The notes: generated from the letters alone by a model not told the origin. A stretch of DNA of 64,000 bases from Actinomycetes bacterium (GCA_021793235.1 JAJYTD010000010.1:1-64000), one strand, 5' to 3'; shown: positions 1 through 7,650, counted from the first letter of the stretch. Program-made: numbers and translations.

Positions 1-1
1 C

Positions 2-115
2 CGCCGCCTGGGCATCCGCTGGGAGCGCAAGGCCAGCAATTTCCTCGCCATGGTCGCTATCGGCTGCATCAAAATCTGCTACCGCCATCTGACCAAGCAC
101 AACCCACGGTATTGA
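2..115 (+). mobile_element. IS5-type transposase, C-terminal end (partial at window edge)
   Basis: An open frame enters at the window edge and stops at TGA 113-115. Its 37 residues include GIRWERKASNFLAM and IGCIKICYRHL, the look of the last DDE segment (W-x-R ... C-x-I-x-x-R) in IS5-family transposases of actinomycetes. The terminal inverted repeat probably lies just after the stop, near 116-135, but its partner is outside the window. The rest of the gene lies to the left, so whether the element is intact is unknown. Confidence 0.7.
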
Positions 116-305
116 GACACACTCTTAGCGTCAGGAATTCCACACCCCGGCGAGCCGGTAGGAGGGCTCCCGGGGCACGGCCAACGCTGCATCGGAGCGC
201 TGACATGACCGACATTACCCCTCGAACCTCCACGCACTTCACGCGTGTCAAGAGTACGTCCCGACGGCATTCCGGGCGAGCACGCCTCTACGTGAGGCGG
301 GCGGC

Positions 306-653
306 GTGATGGAACTGTTCTTGTCTGATCAGCGCGACCTCCTCGTCACCAATGACGCTGCGATCGCCGACGGCCGAGAGCTGACCGGAGCCGAGCTCGA
401 CGAGCTCCTGGCCCAGCTCGACCAGGTTCGGCTGAACACCAAGTGGCGCGAGCTGAACCGTGTTACCCCGCTCGGGGCCTGGGTCGTCGCGACCCGCGGC
501 GCCTTCGAGGGACACGGGCGCGTTGTCAACTTCCGCAGGGCGAAGCCCTGGGCGAGTGATCACGAGATCAAGGTCGCCGTGAGCGCGACCCTGACGGTTC
601 ACGTCGAGGCGACCGAAGTACGGGTCGTTCCGGACCCCGAGGGGGCGGCGTGA
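306..653 (+). CDS. Hypothetical protein, 115 aa
   Basis: No family was recognised. The frame opens with GTG at 306 (an ATG follows at 309) and stops at 651-653. The protein is mixed alpha/beta and soluble, with no signal peptide or TM segment. The stop overlaps the next start by four bases (GTGA, 650-653), which suggests translational coupling to the 114-aa gene. It sits between an IS end and an HTH-UTRA regulator, in a region that looks accessory. Codon use (third-position G/C) supports real coding. Confidence 0.6.
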   Translation: MMELFLSDQRDLLVTNDAAIADGRELTGAELDELLAQLDQVRLNTKWRELNRVTPLGAWVVATRGAFEGHGRVVNFRRAKPWASDHEIKVAVSATLTVHVEATEVRVVPDPEGAA

Positions 654-994
654 ACGTCTTTCGTCTGTGCGTCGAGCTCGTGCTCGCGGCCCTGTTCCCG
701 GCGCGCGGTCGGCACCAACCGCGTGTGCTCGCGCCTCGGCCAACTCCCATTCCTCGACAGGCTCGGCGGACGTACCACACTCCGACCGAGCTACTCGCCC
801 GGCAGTTCCCGGAATGGTGCGTCTATGCGATGCCCAGCGACCGCAGGCTCTGCTTCGGTGCGACCGACCGTCTCCGAACGACCACGGTTCACGGCTACAC
901 GGTCGGTGAGCTCCGAGAGCGCATCCGTGCCGTCGAAGAGACCCCGCCCCCGGCGTTCGTGCGTAGATACCTGACCGCGACGGGCGCGAGATGA
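650..994 (+). CDS. Hypothetical protein, 114 aa
   Basis: No family was recognised. GTG start at 650 overlaps the previous stop by 4 bp. The N-terminus is hydrophobic for about 15 residues (VFRLCVELVLAALFP), then basic and Pro-rich. The C-terminal half (TYHTPTELLARQFPEWCVYAM onward) looks like a small folded domain. It may be co-expressed with its 115-aa neighbour as a small accessory operon. Confidence 0.55.
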   Translation: MNVFRLCVELVLAALFPARGRHQPRVLAPRPTPIPRQARRTYHTPTELLARQFPEWCVYAMPSDRRLCFGATDRLRTTTVHGYTVGELRERIRAVEETPPPAFVRRYLTATGAR

Positions 995-1296
995 CCGCGG
1001 CCGAACGGGGCGACGCGCCGTTCTCCGCGCTCGAAGGCCGGCTTGGCGATCATTTCGCCGCGCTACCCCGAAGACGCCGACGTCCCCGTTTCGCGTACCC
1101 AAGCGGTACTACGCGAAGCGTTCCGTTCCTCCGGTCCCTGCTGTCACCAAAGCAGGGCATAGAAGGCGGCCGACGACGAGACCACCGTCGGCCGAGGTGG
1201 TGCTCGTGCCCCGTAGCGGGCACCACCGTCCCCCAACCCCCCCCGCGCTTCCGGTGCAGCGTCCTGGGCACGTGGGGAACCAACGTCGCCCAGTAG
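991..1296 (+). CDS. Possible short hypothetical protein, 101 aa
   Basis: ATG at 991 overlaps the preceding stop (ATGA), so translational coupling is possible. The first 15 or so residues (TAAERGDAPFSALEG) look protein-like. The remainder is very Arg/Pro/Cys-rich and runs into sequence with hairpin-like repeats, so the true protein may be shorter or absent. Only the overlap geometry supports it. Confidence 0.25.
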   Translation: MTAAERGDAPFSALEGRLGDHFAALPRRRRRPRFAYPSGTTRSVPFLRSLLSPKQGIEGGRRRDHRRPRWCSCPVAGTTVPQPPPRFRCSVLGTWGTNVAQ

Positions 1297-1381
1297 GGGG
1301 AGGGGGCGACACCCGCCCGGCGATCAACGCCCGCCGGGCAGGGTCCCCGAGGCCGAACAGGCTCGGGGGAGCCCCTAAACG

Positions 1382-1420
1382 CCCCCGTGCACCTGGTGAG
1401 TCCTCCCGGATGCACGGGGG
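1382..1420 (-). terminator. Inverted repeat, likely terminator of the HTH-UTRA gene
   Basis: CCCCCGTGCA (1382-1391) is matched exactly by TGCACGGGGG (1411-1420) around a 19-nt loop. It lies 18 bp past the stop of the minus-strand regulator. There is no strong T-run, as is common in high-GC actinobacteria. Confidence 0.5.
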
Positions 1421-1438
1421 TACCCACGCGTCGAAGGG

Positions 1439-2251
1439 TCAGAAGTGGTCACTGCCGGCAACCTGACCGATCGGGAACACGTGTCGGCTCGCGGCACAAA
1501 TGGTCTCCAACAGGTGAATGGGTGTGCCCTCGGTGTTGTAGGAGATCCGGAGCACCTGAACCACCCACTCGCCCGAGTCGAGGTCGAGTTCGTCAGCCTC
1601 GAACGATGTCGGGGGACGCGCTGTGAGTGTCTCGGTCGCGTGGCTGAACACGTGTCCGAGCTTCTCGATTGCGTCTTGCAGCGTGGGCAACACGAACTCG
1701 GGGTGTTCGAGCGGTGTTCCCTGGGAGACGTCGAGCCGGAAGTACGACGTCGCCACACGCACCGGGACGCCGTCGGCGGTGAAGGATTTCCGGCGGGCCA
1801 ACACCTCGTCACCGGTCTCCACTTCCAGCGCCGCCGCGACATGCTCACTGGCAGGCTCGGGGCCGGTGTAGAGCATCTTCCGTTCCGGCTTGAGCCCCTG
1901 TTGCGCGGCCTCGGTGAGGTAGAGGGACTTCGAGCCGCGCGTCGCGGGCTCGGTCGGCAAGGCACGTTGTACGAGCACGCGCGGGCGCGGTTCGGTCGAG
2001 GCGGCCGGCGCGACCGGCGGGCGCGCGGGCGCCTTCTTCATCTGCGAGACGCGCCCTGGGGAGACGCCGAGGCGCTCGGCGATCTGGCCTTGCGTGAGGC
2101 CGGACTCTTGCGCTTCGGTGATCGCTTCGCGGCGCATGCGCGCGAGTTCTCCCACGTAGCTCTGTTGCGTGGTCGAGAGTTGATGCAGGCGCCGCAACCG
2201 TTCGACGGGGTCGGCGATCGCCGCGACTGCTTGAAGGGTCTTCGGGTCCAC
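1439..2251 (-). CDS. HTH-UTRA transcriptional regulator (GntR/HutC-like sensor domain)
   Basis: This 270-aa protein has two parts. Residues about 50-72 form a helix-turn-helix (LTQGQIAERLGVSPGRVSQM) of the sigma-region-4/Xre type, after an amphipathic helical stretch. Residues about 105-265 form a UTRA effector-binding domain (TRGSKSLYLTEAAQQG ... GDEVLARRKSFTADGVPV ... HLLETICAASRHVF) as in HutC-type GntR regulators. The usual GntR winged helix is absent, so the DNA-binding part appears to have been swapped. GTG at 2251 has AGGAGG three bases upstream. An in-frame start at 2305 is possible but would put one copy of the operator-like repeat inside the gene. It is divergent from the dehydrogenase-NUDIX pair, which it probably controls. 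The ligand is unknown. Confidence 0.8.
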   Translation of the reverse strand: MDPKTLQAVAAIADPVERLRRLHQLSTTQQSYVGELARMRREAITEAQESGLTQGQIAERLGVSPGRVSQMKKAPARPPVAPAASTEPRPRVLVQRALPTEPATRGSKSLYLTEAAQQGLKPERKMLYTGPEPASEHVAAALEVETGDEVLARRKSFTADGVPVRVATSYFRLDVSQGTPLEHPEFVLPTLQDAIEKLGHVFSHATETLTARPPTSFEADELDLDSGEWVVQVLRISYNTEGTPIHLLETICAASRHVFPIGQVAGSDHF

Positions 2252-2383
2252 GATCCTCCTATCGGCGAGGCCGGTTTTAGCCCCCCTATTGCATCCGGTG
2301 ACCACTCGGCTTACATTGCGTATAAGTCGACTTTAGCCCCCCTAGCGAAACGGGGATGCGTCCCCCCACCTACAGGAGTCGCC
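2252..2383. promoter_or_regulatory. Divergent promoter region with paired 13-bp operator-like repeats
   Basis: The 13-mer TTTAGCCCCCCTA occurs exactly twice in the same orientation, at 2276-2288 and 2332-2344, 56 bp apart. Between them a plus-strand promoter can be drawn: GTGACC (2298-2303), 17 nt, TATAAG (2321-2326). Its start point would fall at about 2333, inside the second repeat, while the first repeat covers the leader of the divergent regulator. An imperfect palindrome CTTA-N9-TAAG (2310-2326) overlaps the -10. The layout fits autorepression plus control of the enzyme genes by the HTH-UTRA protein. The repeat is seen directly; the regulator match is inferred. Confidence 0.55.
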
Positions 2384-3514
2384 ATGCTCGAAGACTTCGA
2401 GCGCAACCGGATCGCAAGCTACTTCGCCCGCGTCGTCGACCAGACCGCCCCGGAAACCCGGCTCTCGACCGTCGCCATTACCCACATGCTGACCGGTCGC
2501 CCGGTCTTTCTGCGCGCGATCGCCGCGATGTCACACCTTCGCGCGGTCCTGCCCAAGCCCAAGAGCATCGACCCCGACGCGCTGACCGAAGCGTGCTCCC
2601 TCTGGCAGGTCGACAAGCTCGACCGGCGCACGCTCGCCACCCCCGACGAAGCGCTCGCCTACCTCGAATCGCGCGCGGCCGGCGAACGGCTCGTGCTGCT
2701 CGACGTCGGAGGATACTTCGCACCCGCGTTGCCCGAGGTGTGCGATCGCTTCTCCGGCGAGATCGTCGGTGTCGTCGAGGACACCGAGAACGGCCACCGC
2801 CGCTACCTCGACTACGACAAGCCCCCGTGCCCCGTTTACTCGGTGGCCCGCTCGCCCCTGAAGGACCCCGAGGATTACCTCGTCGGTCAGTCCGTGGTGT
2901 TCTCCACCGAGGCCCTGATCCGGGCGCGCGGCGACATCCTGTACGGGCGCGTCGCCGCCGTCCTGGGCTTCGGCAAGCTCGGTTCCTCCGTGGCCCGGAT
3001 GCTGCACGCGCGCGGCGTACAGGTGACGGTCTACGACATCGACCCCGTCAAGCGTGCCCAGGCCCTCGCGCAGGGGTTCGCGACCTCGGCGACCCTGGGA
3101 CAGGCACTCGCCGGCTCGGGGATCGTGGTGTGCGCGACCGGCAACCTCGCACTCAGGGCCGACGACTTCGCACGCGTGGCCAACGGCGCCTACATCGCCT
3201 CGGTGACCTCCTCCGACGATGAACTCGAACTCGACGCGCTCGACCCCTTGTACGGGCGCGAGAGCGTCGGGCAGGCGATCACCCGGTACGCCCACACCGG
3301 GCACTTCTTCTACGTGCTCAACGACGGCAACGCCGTGAACTTCCTGCACGGCGCATCGGTGGGAGCCTTCATCTTCCTCGTGCAAGCCGAGATCATCGCG
3401 GCGGCGGCACAGCTCATGAGTGAGCCGCACGAGAGTGCACACTACGAGTTGCCGACCGAAGTCCGTGAACAGGTCGCGGCGACGTGGCTCGACTACTTCA
3501 ATGGAGCAGCATGA
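2384..3514 (+). CDS. S-adenosylhomocysteine-hydrolase-like NAD-binding protein
   Basis: A 376-aa protein with a Rossmann nucleotide-binding segment at about residues 185-235 (AAVLGFGKLGSSVARML, then TVYDIDPVKRAQALAQG) and a SAHH-like follow-on (VVCATGN, about 250, and ASVTSSDDELELD). The N-terminal half matches the general layout of SAHH-related dehydrogenases, but the protein is shorter than true SAHH (about 430-480 aa), and the canonical substrate motifs were not recognised. It may be a dedicated paralogue acting on a modified nucleoside. ATG 2384 has AGGAG five bases upstream. The stop overlaps the NUDIX start (ATGA). A larger frame starting at 1445 is read-through of the antisense strand and was not used. 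Confidence 0.75.
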   Translation: MLEDFERNRIASYFARVVDQTAPETRLSTVAITHMLTGRPVFLRAIAAMSHLRAVLPKPKSIDPDALTEACSLWQVDKLDRRTLATPDEALAYLESRAAGERLVLLDVGGYFAPALPEVCDRFSGEIVGVVEDTENGHRRYLDYDKPPCPVYSVARSPLKDPEDYLVGQSVVFSTEALIRARGDILYGRVAAVLGFGKLGSSVARMLHARGVQVTVYDIDPVKRAQALAQGFATSATLGQALAGSGIVVCATGNLALRADDFARVANGAYIASVTSSDDELELDALDPLYGRESVGQAITRYAHTGHFFYVLNDGNAVNFLHGASVGAFIFLVQAEIIAAAAQLMSEPHESAHYELPTEVREQVAATWLDYFNGAA

Positions 3515-4071
3515 CAGTTACCCAGCCCGAGATCCGTTACGTCCTGTCGCGCTACCTCGAACGCCACCCCGACGAGGTCGACGACATGGCCCTGCTCTTC
3601 CACGCCCTGAACGAGGGGCACGCGGTCGCCTCACGGAAGGAATTCCGCATCGGGCACGTCACCGCGGGCGCGGCGGTCGTCGACCCTGCCGGGCGCGTGC
3701 TCATGATCCGACACAAGACGCTCGACAAGTGGCTGCTACCCGGTGGTCACCTCGAAGCCGAGGACACGAGCCTGCTCACGGCGAGCCTGCGCGAGCTCGA
3801 AGAAGAGGCCGGCATTCCCTGGCAGCAGGTCGTCTCCCCTCCCGCCCACGATGTCACCCCGGCCGACATCGATATCCACAAGATCCCCGCCAACCCGGCG
3901 AAGGACGAACCGGAGCACTATCACTTCGACTTCCGCTATGCCCACTGGGTCGAGAACGCTGACGTGCGTCTCCAGCTCGACGAAGTGACCGCCTTCGAGT
4001 GGCGTCCGCTCGCCGACCTTCCGGCCAAGCTGGCGGCCAAACTCGCCCCCGTCGCCCCTTCGGGAAGCTGA
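3511..4071 (+). CDS. NUDIX hydrolase
   Basis: A 186-aa protein with a NUDIX box at about residues 79-103: GGHLEAED followed by SLRELEEEAGI, giving the REx2EExG metal-binding core. These enzymes cleave nucleoside diphosphates linked to another group; the substrate cannot be read from sequence. An N-terminal helical extension (about 40 aa, YLERHPDEVDDMALLFHAL) precedes the fold. ATG 3511 overlaps the previous stop by 4 bp with GGAG upstream, so the two products are probably made together. Pairing with a SAHH-like dehydrogenase suggests nucleotide or nucleoside salvage or house-cleaning. Confidence 0.85.
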   Translation: MTVTQPEIRYVLSRYLERHPDEVDDMALLFHALNEGHAVASRKEFRIGHVTAGAAVVDPAGRVLMIRHKTLDKWLLPGGHLEAEDTSLLTASLRELEEEAGIPWQQVVSPPAHDVTPADIDIHKIPANPAKDEPEHYHFDFRYAHWVENADVRLQLDEVTAFEWRPLADLPAKLAAKLAPVAPSGS

Positions 4072-4106
4072 CACACCGTCGAGGCGTAGCCGGAGACGGC
4101 GAAACG

Positions 4107-4138
4107 TCCCCGCCCCGGGAGAGTTCCCAGAGCGGGGG
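4107..4138 (+). terminator. Hairpin after the NUDIX gene
   Basis: TCCCCGC (4107-4113) pairs with GCGGGGG (4132-4138); an inner GGGA/TCCC pairing lies between. It starts about 35 bp after the NUDIX stop. It also faces the end of the minus-strand remnant, so it may work in both directions. Confidence 0.5.
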
Positions 4139-4143
4139 CGCCG

Positions 4144-4490
4144 TCATGTCAGGTCGGTTGGTGTGGTGACCGGGTCGGCCGACGCGTCGTTGAGCGTCGC
4201 CCCGCGAAGGTCGTTGCCGTACCGGAAGACGTTCGTCATCGTGCCGGTGATGGACAGCCCGGTATTGCCCGTGTCGCGTACTCGGTTGCCGTGAATGTGG
4301 AGCCTGTCGGCCGAGCTGGAAATCTGGAATCCGTAGTTCTGGGCTCCGTCGATGCGGTTGTCGGCGAGCGTCAGGTCGCGCCCGCCCGGGCGCGAATCCC
4401 GTTGTCGCCCGCGCCGGTGATGGTGTTCCGGGAGACGGTCACGTCGGCGCCGCCGGAACCACATACGCGCAGACCGGCAGCTGCTCGGTG
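4144..4490 (-). pseudogene. Right-handed beta-helix protein, frameshifted C-terminal remnant
   Basis: On the minus strand, one frame (to about 4371) gives ADVTVSRNTITGAGDNGIRA. A second frame continues with DLTLADNRIDGAQNYGFQIS, HIHGNRVRDTGNTGLSITG and an end at TGA 4146-4144. Joined, they form successive beta-helix coils with the typical N-x-I and G-I periodicity of pectate-lyase-like or inverting right-handed helix proteins. The frame change near 4375-4385 and the lack of any N-terminal two-thirds show it is a decayed fragment. Upstream frames on the same strand run into a tRNA and have no helix repeats. Confidence 0.6.
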
Positions 4491-4692
4491 TGGCGGTCCT
4501 GACTGATATCGCACACCATGCTCAGCACCACGAGGATCGTGCCCGATGACGATCCACGCCCAAGACCGGCACGGCATGCTCGCCGAGCTGACCGCCGGCA
4601 AGTGGATTCTGATCATCAGCCACGGACAGTTCGCCGCGCACCGTCCGATCGGTTGGTACGGACCCAATCCCGGTGAACACCCAACCCACGAA

Positions 4693-4725
4693 GAAGGGGT
4701 GCCGCCGTTCGGCGACACCCCCTTC
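4693..4725 (-). terminator. Terminator of tRNA-Ser
   Basis: GAAGGGGTG-c-CGCCG (4693-4707) folds onto CGGCG-a-CACCCCCTTC (4710-4725). On the minus strand the hairpin begins 8 nt after the tRNA 3' end, as expected for a processed tRNA transcript. Confidence 0.75.
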
Positions 4726-4732
4726 TCACCTG

Positions 4733-4821
4733 CGGAGGATCGGGGATTTGAACCCCGGAAGGGATTGCTCCCTAACCGCATTAGCAGTGCGGCGCCATAG
4801 ACCGGACTAGGCGAATCCTCC
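4733..4821 (-). tRNA. tRNA-Ser (GCT)
   Basis: On the minus strand, acceptor GGAGGAT (from 4821) pairs with ATCCTCC, followed by discriminator G at 4733. The T-arm reads CGGGGTTCAAATCCCCG. The anticodon stem CCGCA/TGCGG carries loop CTGCTAA, so the anticodon is GCT (codons AGC/AGU). A long variable arm (GGTTAGGGAGCAATCCCTTCC) marks class II serine tRNA. Length is about 89 nt, and CCA is not encoded. Its 3' end points at the accessory region to the left, so it is a plausible attB site. Confidence 0.95.
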
Positions 4822-4889
4822 TGGCTGTGACAAGAGTATCCAGCACAGGGGGGCGGGCGCAAAACGAATGACGGGGCGGCCCGGGAGGC

Positions 4890-5474
4890 TCAAGAGGTGA
4901 CGCGTTCGATGGCGAGGTCTGCGTCAAGGCGGAGCCGGGCCACCGCTCGGGAGATCGTGCTCTTCACGGTTCCGACGGTAACCCCGAGCCGCTCGGCGAT
5001 CTGGGCCTCTGTCATGTCCTCGTAGTAACGGAGGACGACCGTGGTGCGCTGACGCTCGGGGAGTTGTTGGACGGCGCGGTGGACCACGTCGGCGAGGTCG
5101 GTTTTCCACGTGGGGTCCTCCATCTGCTGCTCGGGGATCTGGTCGGTGGGGTAGACCGCGAGGTGCTGCCGCCGCCATTCCGATATCTGGGTGTTGACCA
5201 TCGCCCGGCGCACGTAGCCGTCGCGGGCGTTGGGGTTGGAGATGCGGTCCCAGGCGAAGAAGGTCTTCACCAGGGCGGCTTGCAGCAGGTCTTCGGCGTC
5301 GGAGCGGTTGGCCGCCAGGGATTGGGCGATGCGCAGCAGTGCGGGACCTCGTCGAGTGACGTAGTCGGAGAACTCCTCATATCTGGATTGCCGTGCTGTG
5401 CCAGCCACACGATCACCGACCCGGCCTCGCTGCCACGCGCCGACCCGCGGCCTTGAGCGCATGGTCTCGGTCAC
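4890..5474 (-). CDS. SigE-family ECF RNA polymerase sigma factor
   Basis: A 194-aa ECF sigma factor. Region 2 (about 33-100) reads FSDYVTRRGPALLRIAQSLAA, then DAEDLLQAALVKTF and the promoter-melting segment around WDRISNPNARDGYVRRAM. Region 4 (about 135-185) has LPERQRTTVVLRYYEDMT and the HTH EAQIAERLGVTVGTVKSTIS. This is the actinobacterial SigE-like group, usually single-gene or with a nearby membrane protein. A start 24-29 residues further in (near TARQSRYEEF) would match family length of about 165-175 aa. No anti-sigma gene is adjacent. The divergent neighbour is the Cys-rich protein. Confidence 0.85.
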   Translation of the reverse strand: MTETMRSRPRVGAWQRGRVGDRVAGTARQSRYEEFSDYVTRRGPALLRIAQSLAANRSDAEDLLQAALVKTFFAWDRISNPNARDGYVRRAMVNTQISEWRRQHLAVYPTDQIPEQQMEDPTWKTDLADVVHRAVQQLPERQRTTVVLRYYEDMTEAQIAERLGVTVGTVKSTISRAVARLRLDADLAIERVTS

Positions 5475-5821
5475 ATTTTCATCCTGCTTCTCACTGTGGC
5501 ACGGCAGGTGTAATCAGCAGCTTTGCCCCGAGCCATCTTCCGACAAACCAGACCATCGGGTCGATCCGCGAACAACTCTGTACGCTGCATCTTTGTAGGG
5601 TTCAGATGGAGGCGAACCAGTCAGGAACCGGATGTATCCCGCGCGTTTCGCGGCCCTTCTCCGCAGTTGCCGGAGGTGCTGCCACCGTAGAGGCGCCCCG
5701 CGTGTCCGATGCCGTAGCTCGGGGAAGCAGAACGTCAAGAAAACCGAGGGCACCGGCGTGTGGGGAGGTGGCGCGAGGGCGGAGCGCAACAATAGGTGCT
5801 GCCGGAGTAGAAGGAGGGGCG
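5475..5821. other. Intergenic, divergent promoter region
   Basis: 347 bp between the SigE-type gene and the Cys-rich gene. It should hold both promoters. An AAGGAGGGG ribosome site at 5810-5818 serves the ATG at 5822. I see no stable hairpin, repeat or gene here; a frame open from 5393 into the next gene has no support before 5822. Confidence 0.4.
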
Positions 5822-6784
5822 ATGTCCGTTGATGTGGAGGATCGCAGGCGCTACACTGCCATGCTCCTCGGCAGGGAAGCGGCTCCGCCCCCCGATGGTG
5901 CCTCCGGACGCGTCATCCGAGGAGTGATCCTCGACATCACCTCGCACCTGGCCTGCGTCGCCACTCAGGAGGGCGAGGAGCGGTTCATCTTTGACCGGAC
6001 CACCTCATTCTGGCGCGGCAGGGAGGTCGCATCCACCGACCTGCGCGTGGGCGATGACGTCGTCGTCCTCTGCGGGCTCAGCGGCCGCTGGGTGGCAGAG
6101 CGCGTGTGGGCGCAGCTCGCCCGCGTGACAGGGGTGATCGCCGCACGCGCCGGTGACACCCTGGAGATCGATGTCGGCCACGGCCGGCCGAACCGTACCG
6201 TCGTCATCCCGTACCGGGCGTCGGGGCGCATGAGCGTGCGCCATCCTGCCTTGGAACCCGGATTCCTCTTCGACGCCATCGGTACGTGGCGCGATGGTGC
6301 GGTGGAGGCGGTGATTCCGGCCACCAACCAGCCGCCGTATCCGGTATCGGAGAGTCCTCGGCGCCCGCCTGTGCAGTCCCTACCCGACCAGGTGACGGGC
6401 ATGGTCTCCTGGTACGACCCGGCCCAAGGGCGTGCGACGCACGTCAATCCGCTCGTGGGGCTGGCGGGTGCGGCCTACCCGGCGCTGGACCGCGGGAGTG
6501 ACTGCGGCTTTGACTGTGATCGGGGTGAGAGCTGTGTCGCGCTGCCCCGGCTGTCTCTCGGGGCCACCTTCTCCCTGCGGAACGACTGCAACGGGGTGTC
6601 GGCCGTACTTCCCGTGGTGGACTGCGCCTCCTCCGCAAGCCGCTTCTGTGACAAATGCGCCGCCTGCCCCACAGAGGAGTCCGGGCGGATCGCGCAGCTG
6701 ACCCTGCTGAGCTTTATCTCCCTGGGCGGACATCCCGAGGCCGGCTGCTTCAACGCGACGATGACGGTGGGGGTGGGCCCGTGA
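5822..6784 (+). CDS. Cys-rich protein with beta-barrel repeats and RlpA-like C-terminal domain
   Basis: 320 aa, not assigned to a named family. Residues about 27-75 and 100-160 look like two small beta-barrels (RVIRGVILDITSHLACVAT; ARVTGVIAARAGDTLEIDVG). From about 200 the sequence changes: GMVSWYDPAQGRATHVNP, GLAGAAYPALDRG, CVALPRLSLGATF, PVVDC. That spacing recalls RlpA/double-psi-barrel domains, with nine cysteines (CGFDC, ESC, NDC, VDC, RFCDKCAAC, GC) that would suit disulfides. No signal peptide is visible, which is odd for a disulfide protein. GTGA overlap joins it to a MauE-like gene. ATG 5822 is chosen for its AGGAGG site. The RlpA likeness is my reading, unverified. Confidence 0.6.
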   Translation: MSVDVEDRRRYTAMLLGREAAPPPDGASGRVIRGVILDITSHLACVATQEGEERFIFDRTTSFWRGREVASTDLRVGDDVVVLCGLSGRWVAERVWAQLARVTGVIAARAGDTLEIDVGHGRPNRTVVIPYRASGRMSVRHPALEPGFLFDAIGTWRDGAVEAVIPATNQPPYPVSESPRRPPVQSLPDQVTGMVSWYDPAQGRATHVNPLVGLAGAAYPALDRGSDCGFDCDRGESCVALPRLSLGATFSLRNDCNGVSAVLPVVDCASSASRFCDKCAACPTEESGRIAQLTLLSFISLGGHPEAGCFNATMTVGVGP

Positions 6785-7650
6785 TCGAGGTTCTCCGTGA
6801 AGTCCAGTTGCCCATTCTGGTCCTGGTGCTGCTGCTGGGCGCGCTCGCCAAGTTCGCCGACCGGACGGCACGCGGGCAGGGCCCGGTTTCCTTGCTGCCG
6901 CCCCGCTTCCACCGGATGGCCGCCGTGGCCGTCGGCGGTGCCGAAGCCCTGCTCGCTGTGGCGCTGATAGTGCTGCCCGGGGTGGTCGGCGATGTGGCGC
7001 GAGGCGCCGTGGCCGTACTGTTCGCCGCGGCGGTGATCGCCCTGCTGATCGTGCGCAGGCGCAATCCGGATATGGGGTGCGGCTGCTTCGGTGGATTGAG
7101 CACTGCACCCGTGGGGTGGCGGACCATCGCCCGGTCCGGTCTGTTCGCGGTCGCCGCGGCGGTGACCGTAGGGCTGGAGACCTCGGGTGCCGGGGTCCTG
7201 GCCGGGTTCACCATCGTTCACGGTATGGCGGTCGCGCTTGAAGCTCTGGTGATCGCCGGGCTTTCGCCAGAGCTCACCGAGGTCGCGGCGCGGCTGTTCC
7301 ACCGCGAGCCGTGCGAGGTCCGCGATATCCCCGTGCGTCGCACACTGGCCCGGTTGCGCTCCAGCGACGTCTGGAATGCCAATGTCGCAGCGATAGCGGA
7401 GCAGGAGCCGGTCGATGTGTGGCGCCAGGGCTGCTGGCGGTTCTTCCGTTTCCCGGGGACGCGCAACGCCAGACCGGTCGATGTGGTGTTCGGTGTTCCG
7501 CTGCGCGGGCGGCGGCCCGCTGTTCGCGCTGTTATCAGTGACGCGAAGACCGGTGCCGTTCTGACGGCGTTGGGTGAGACCGCCGAACGCTCGGTTCTGC
7601 ATATGCCCGATGGTCAGGTGCCACAGCGGTCGGTCGGGACGGTTGAGTGA
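6781..7650 (+). CDS. MauE-like membrane protein (thiol-redox/DoxX-like)
   Basis: 289 aa. Five TM segments are visible at about residues 8-24, 38-62, 65-85, 110-130 and 135-160. Between TM3 and TM4 lies MGCGCFGG, the Cys pair characteristic of MauE, the membrane protein needed to mature the disulfide-rich small subunit of methylamine dehydrogenase. The C-terminal 110 residues are soluble and not in classical MauE. GTG 6781 overlaps the stop of the Cys-rich gene, so the two are translationally coupled. This implies the MauE-like protein acts on, or supplies redox equivalents to, that Cys-rich partner. No methylamine dehydrogenase genes are nearby. Confidence 0.75.
   Translation: MIEVLREVQLPILVLVLLLGALAKFADRTARGQGPVSLLPPRFHRMAAVAVGGAEALLAVALIVLPGVVGDVARGAVAVLFAAAVIALLIVRRRNPDMGCGCFGGLSTAPVGWRTIARSGLFAVAAAVTVGLETSGAGVLAGFTIVHGMAVALEALVIAGLSPELTEVAARLFHREPCEVRDIPVRRTLARLRSSDVWNANVAAIAEQEPVDVWRQGCWRFFRFPGTRNARPVDVVFGVPLRGRRPAVRAVISDAKTGAVLTALGETAERSVLHMPDGQVPQRSVGTVE

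Noticed and set aside
1445-2383. Open frame continuing upstream of the SAHH-like gene (689-aa reading)
   Set aside because: It is the antisense of the HTH-UTRA gene; the good AGGAG site and family fit start at 2384.
4546-4800. 84-aa plus-strand frame
   Set aside because: It runs through the tRNA terminator and antisense of tRNA-Ser; only a chance frame.
5393-5821. Long upstream extension of the Cys-rich gene
   Set aside because: Low-complexity translation, and a strong ribosome site at 5810-5818 marks ATG 5822.
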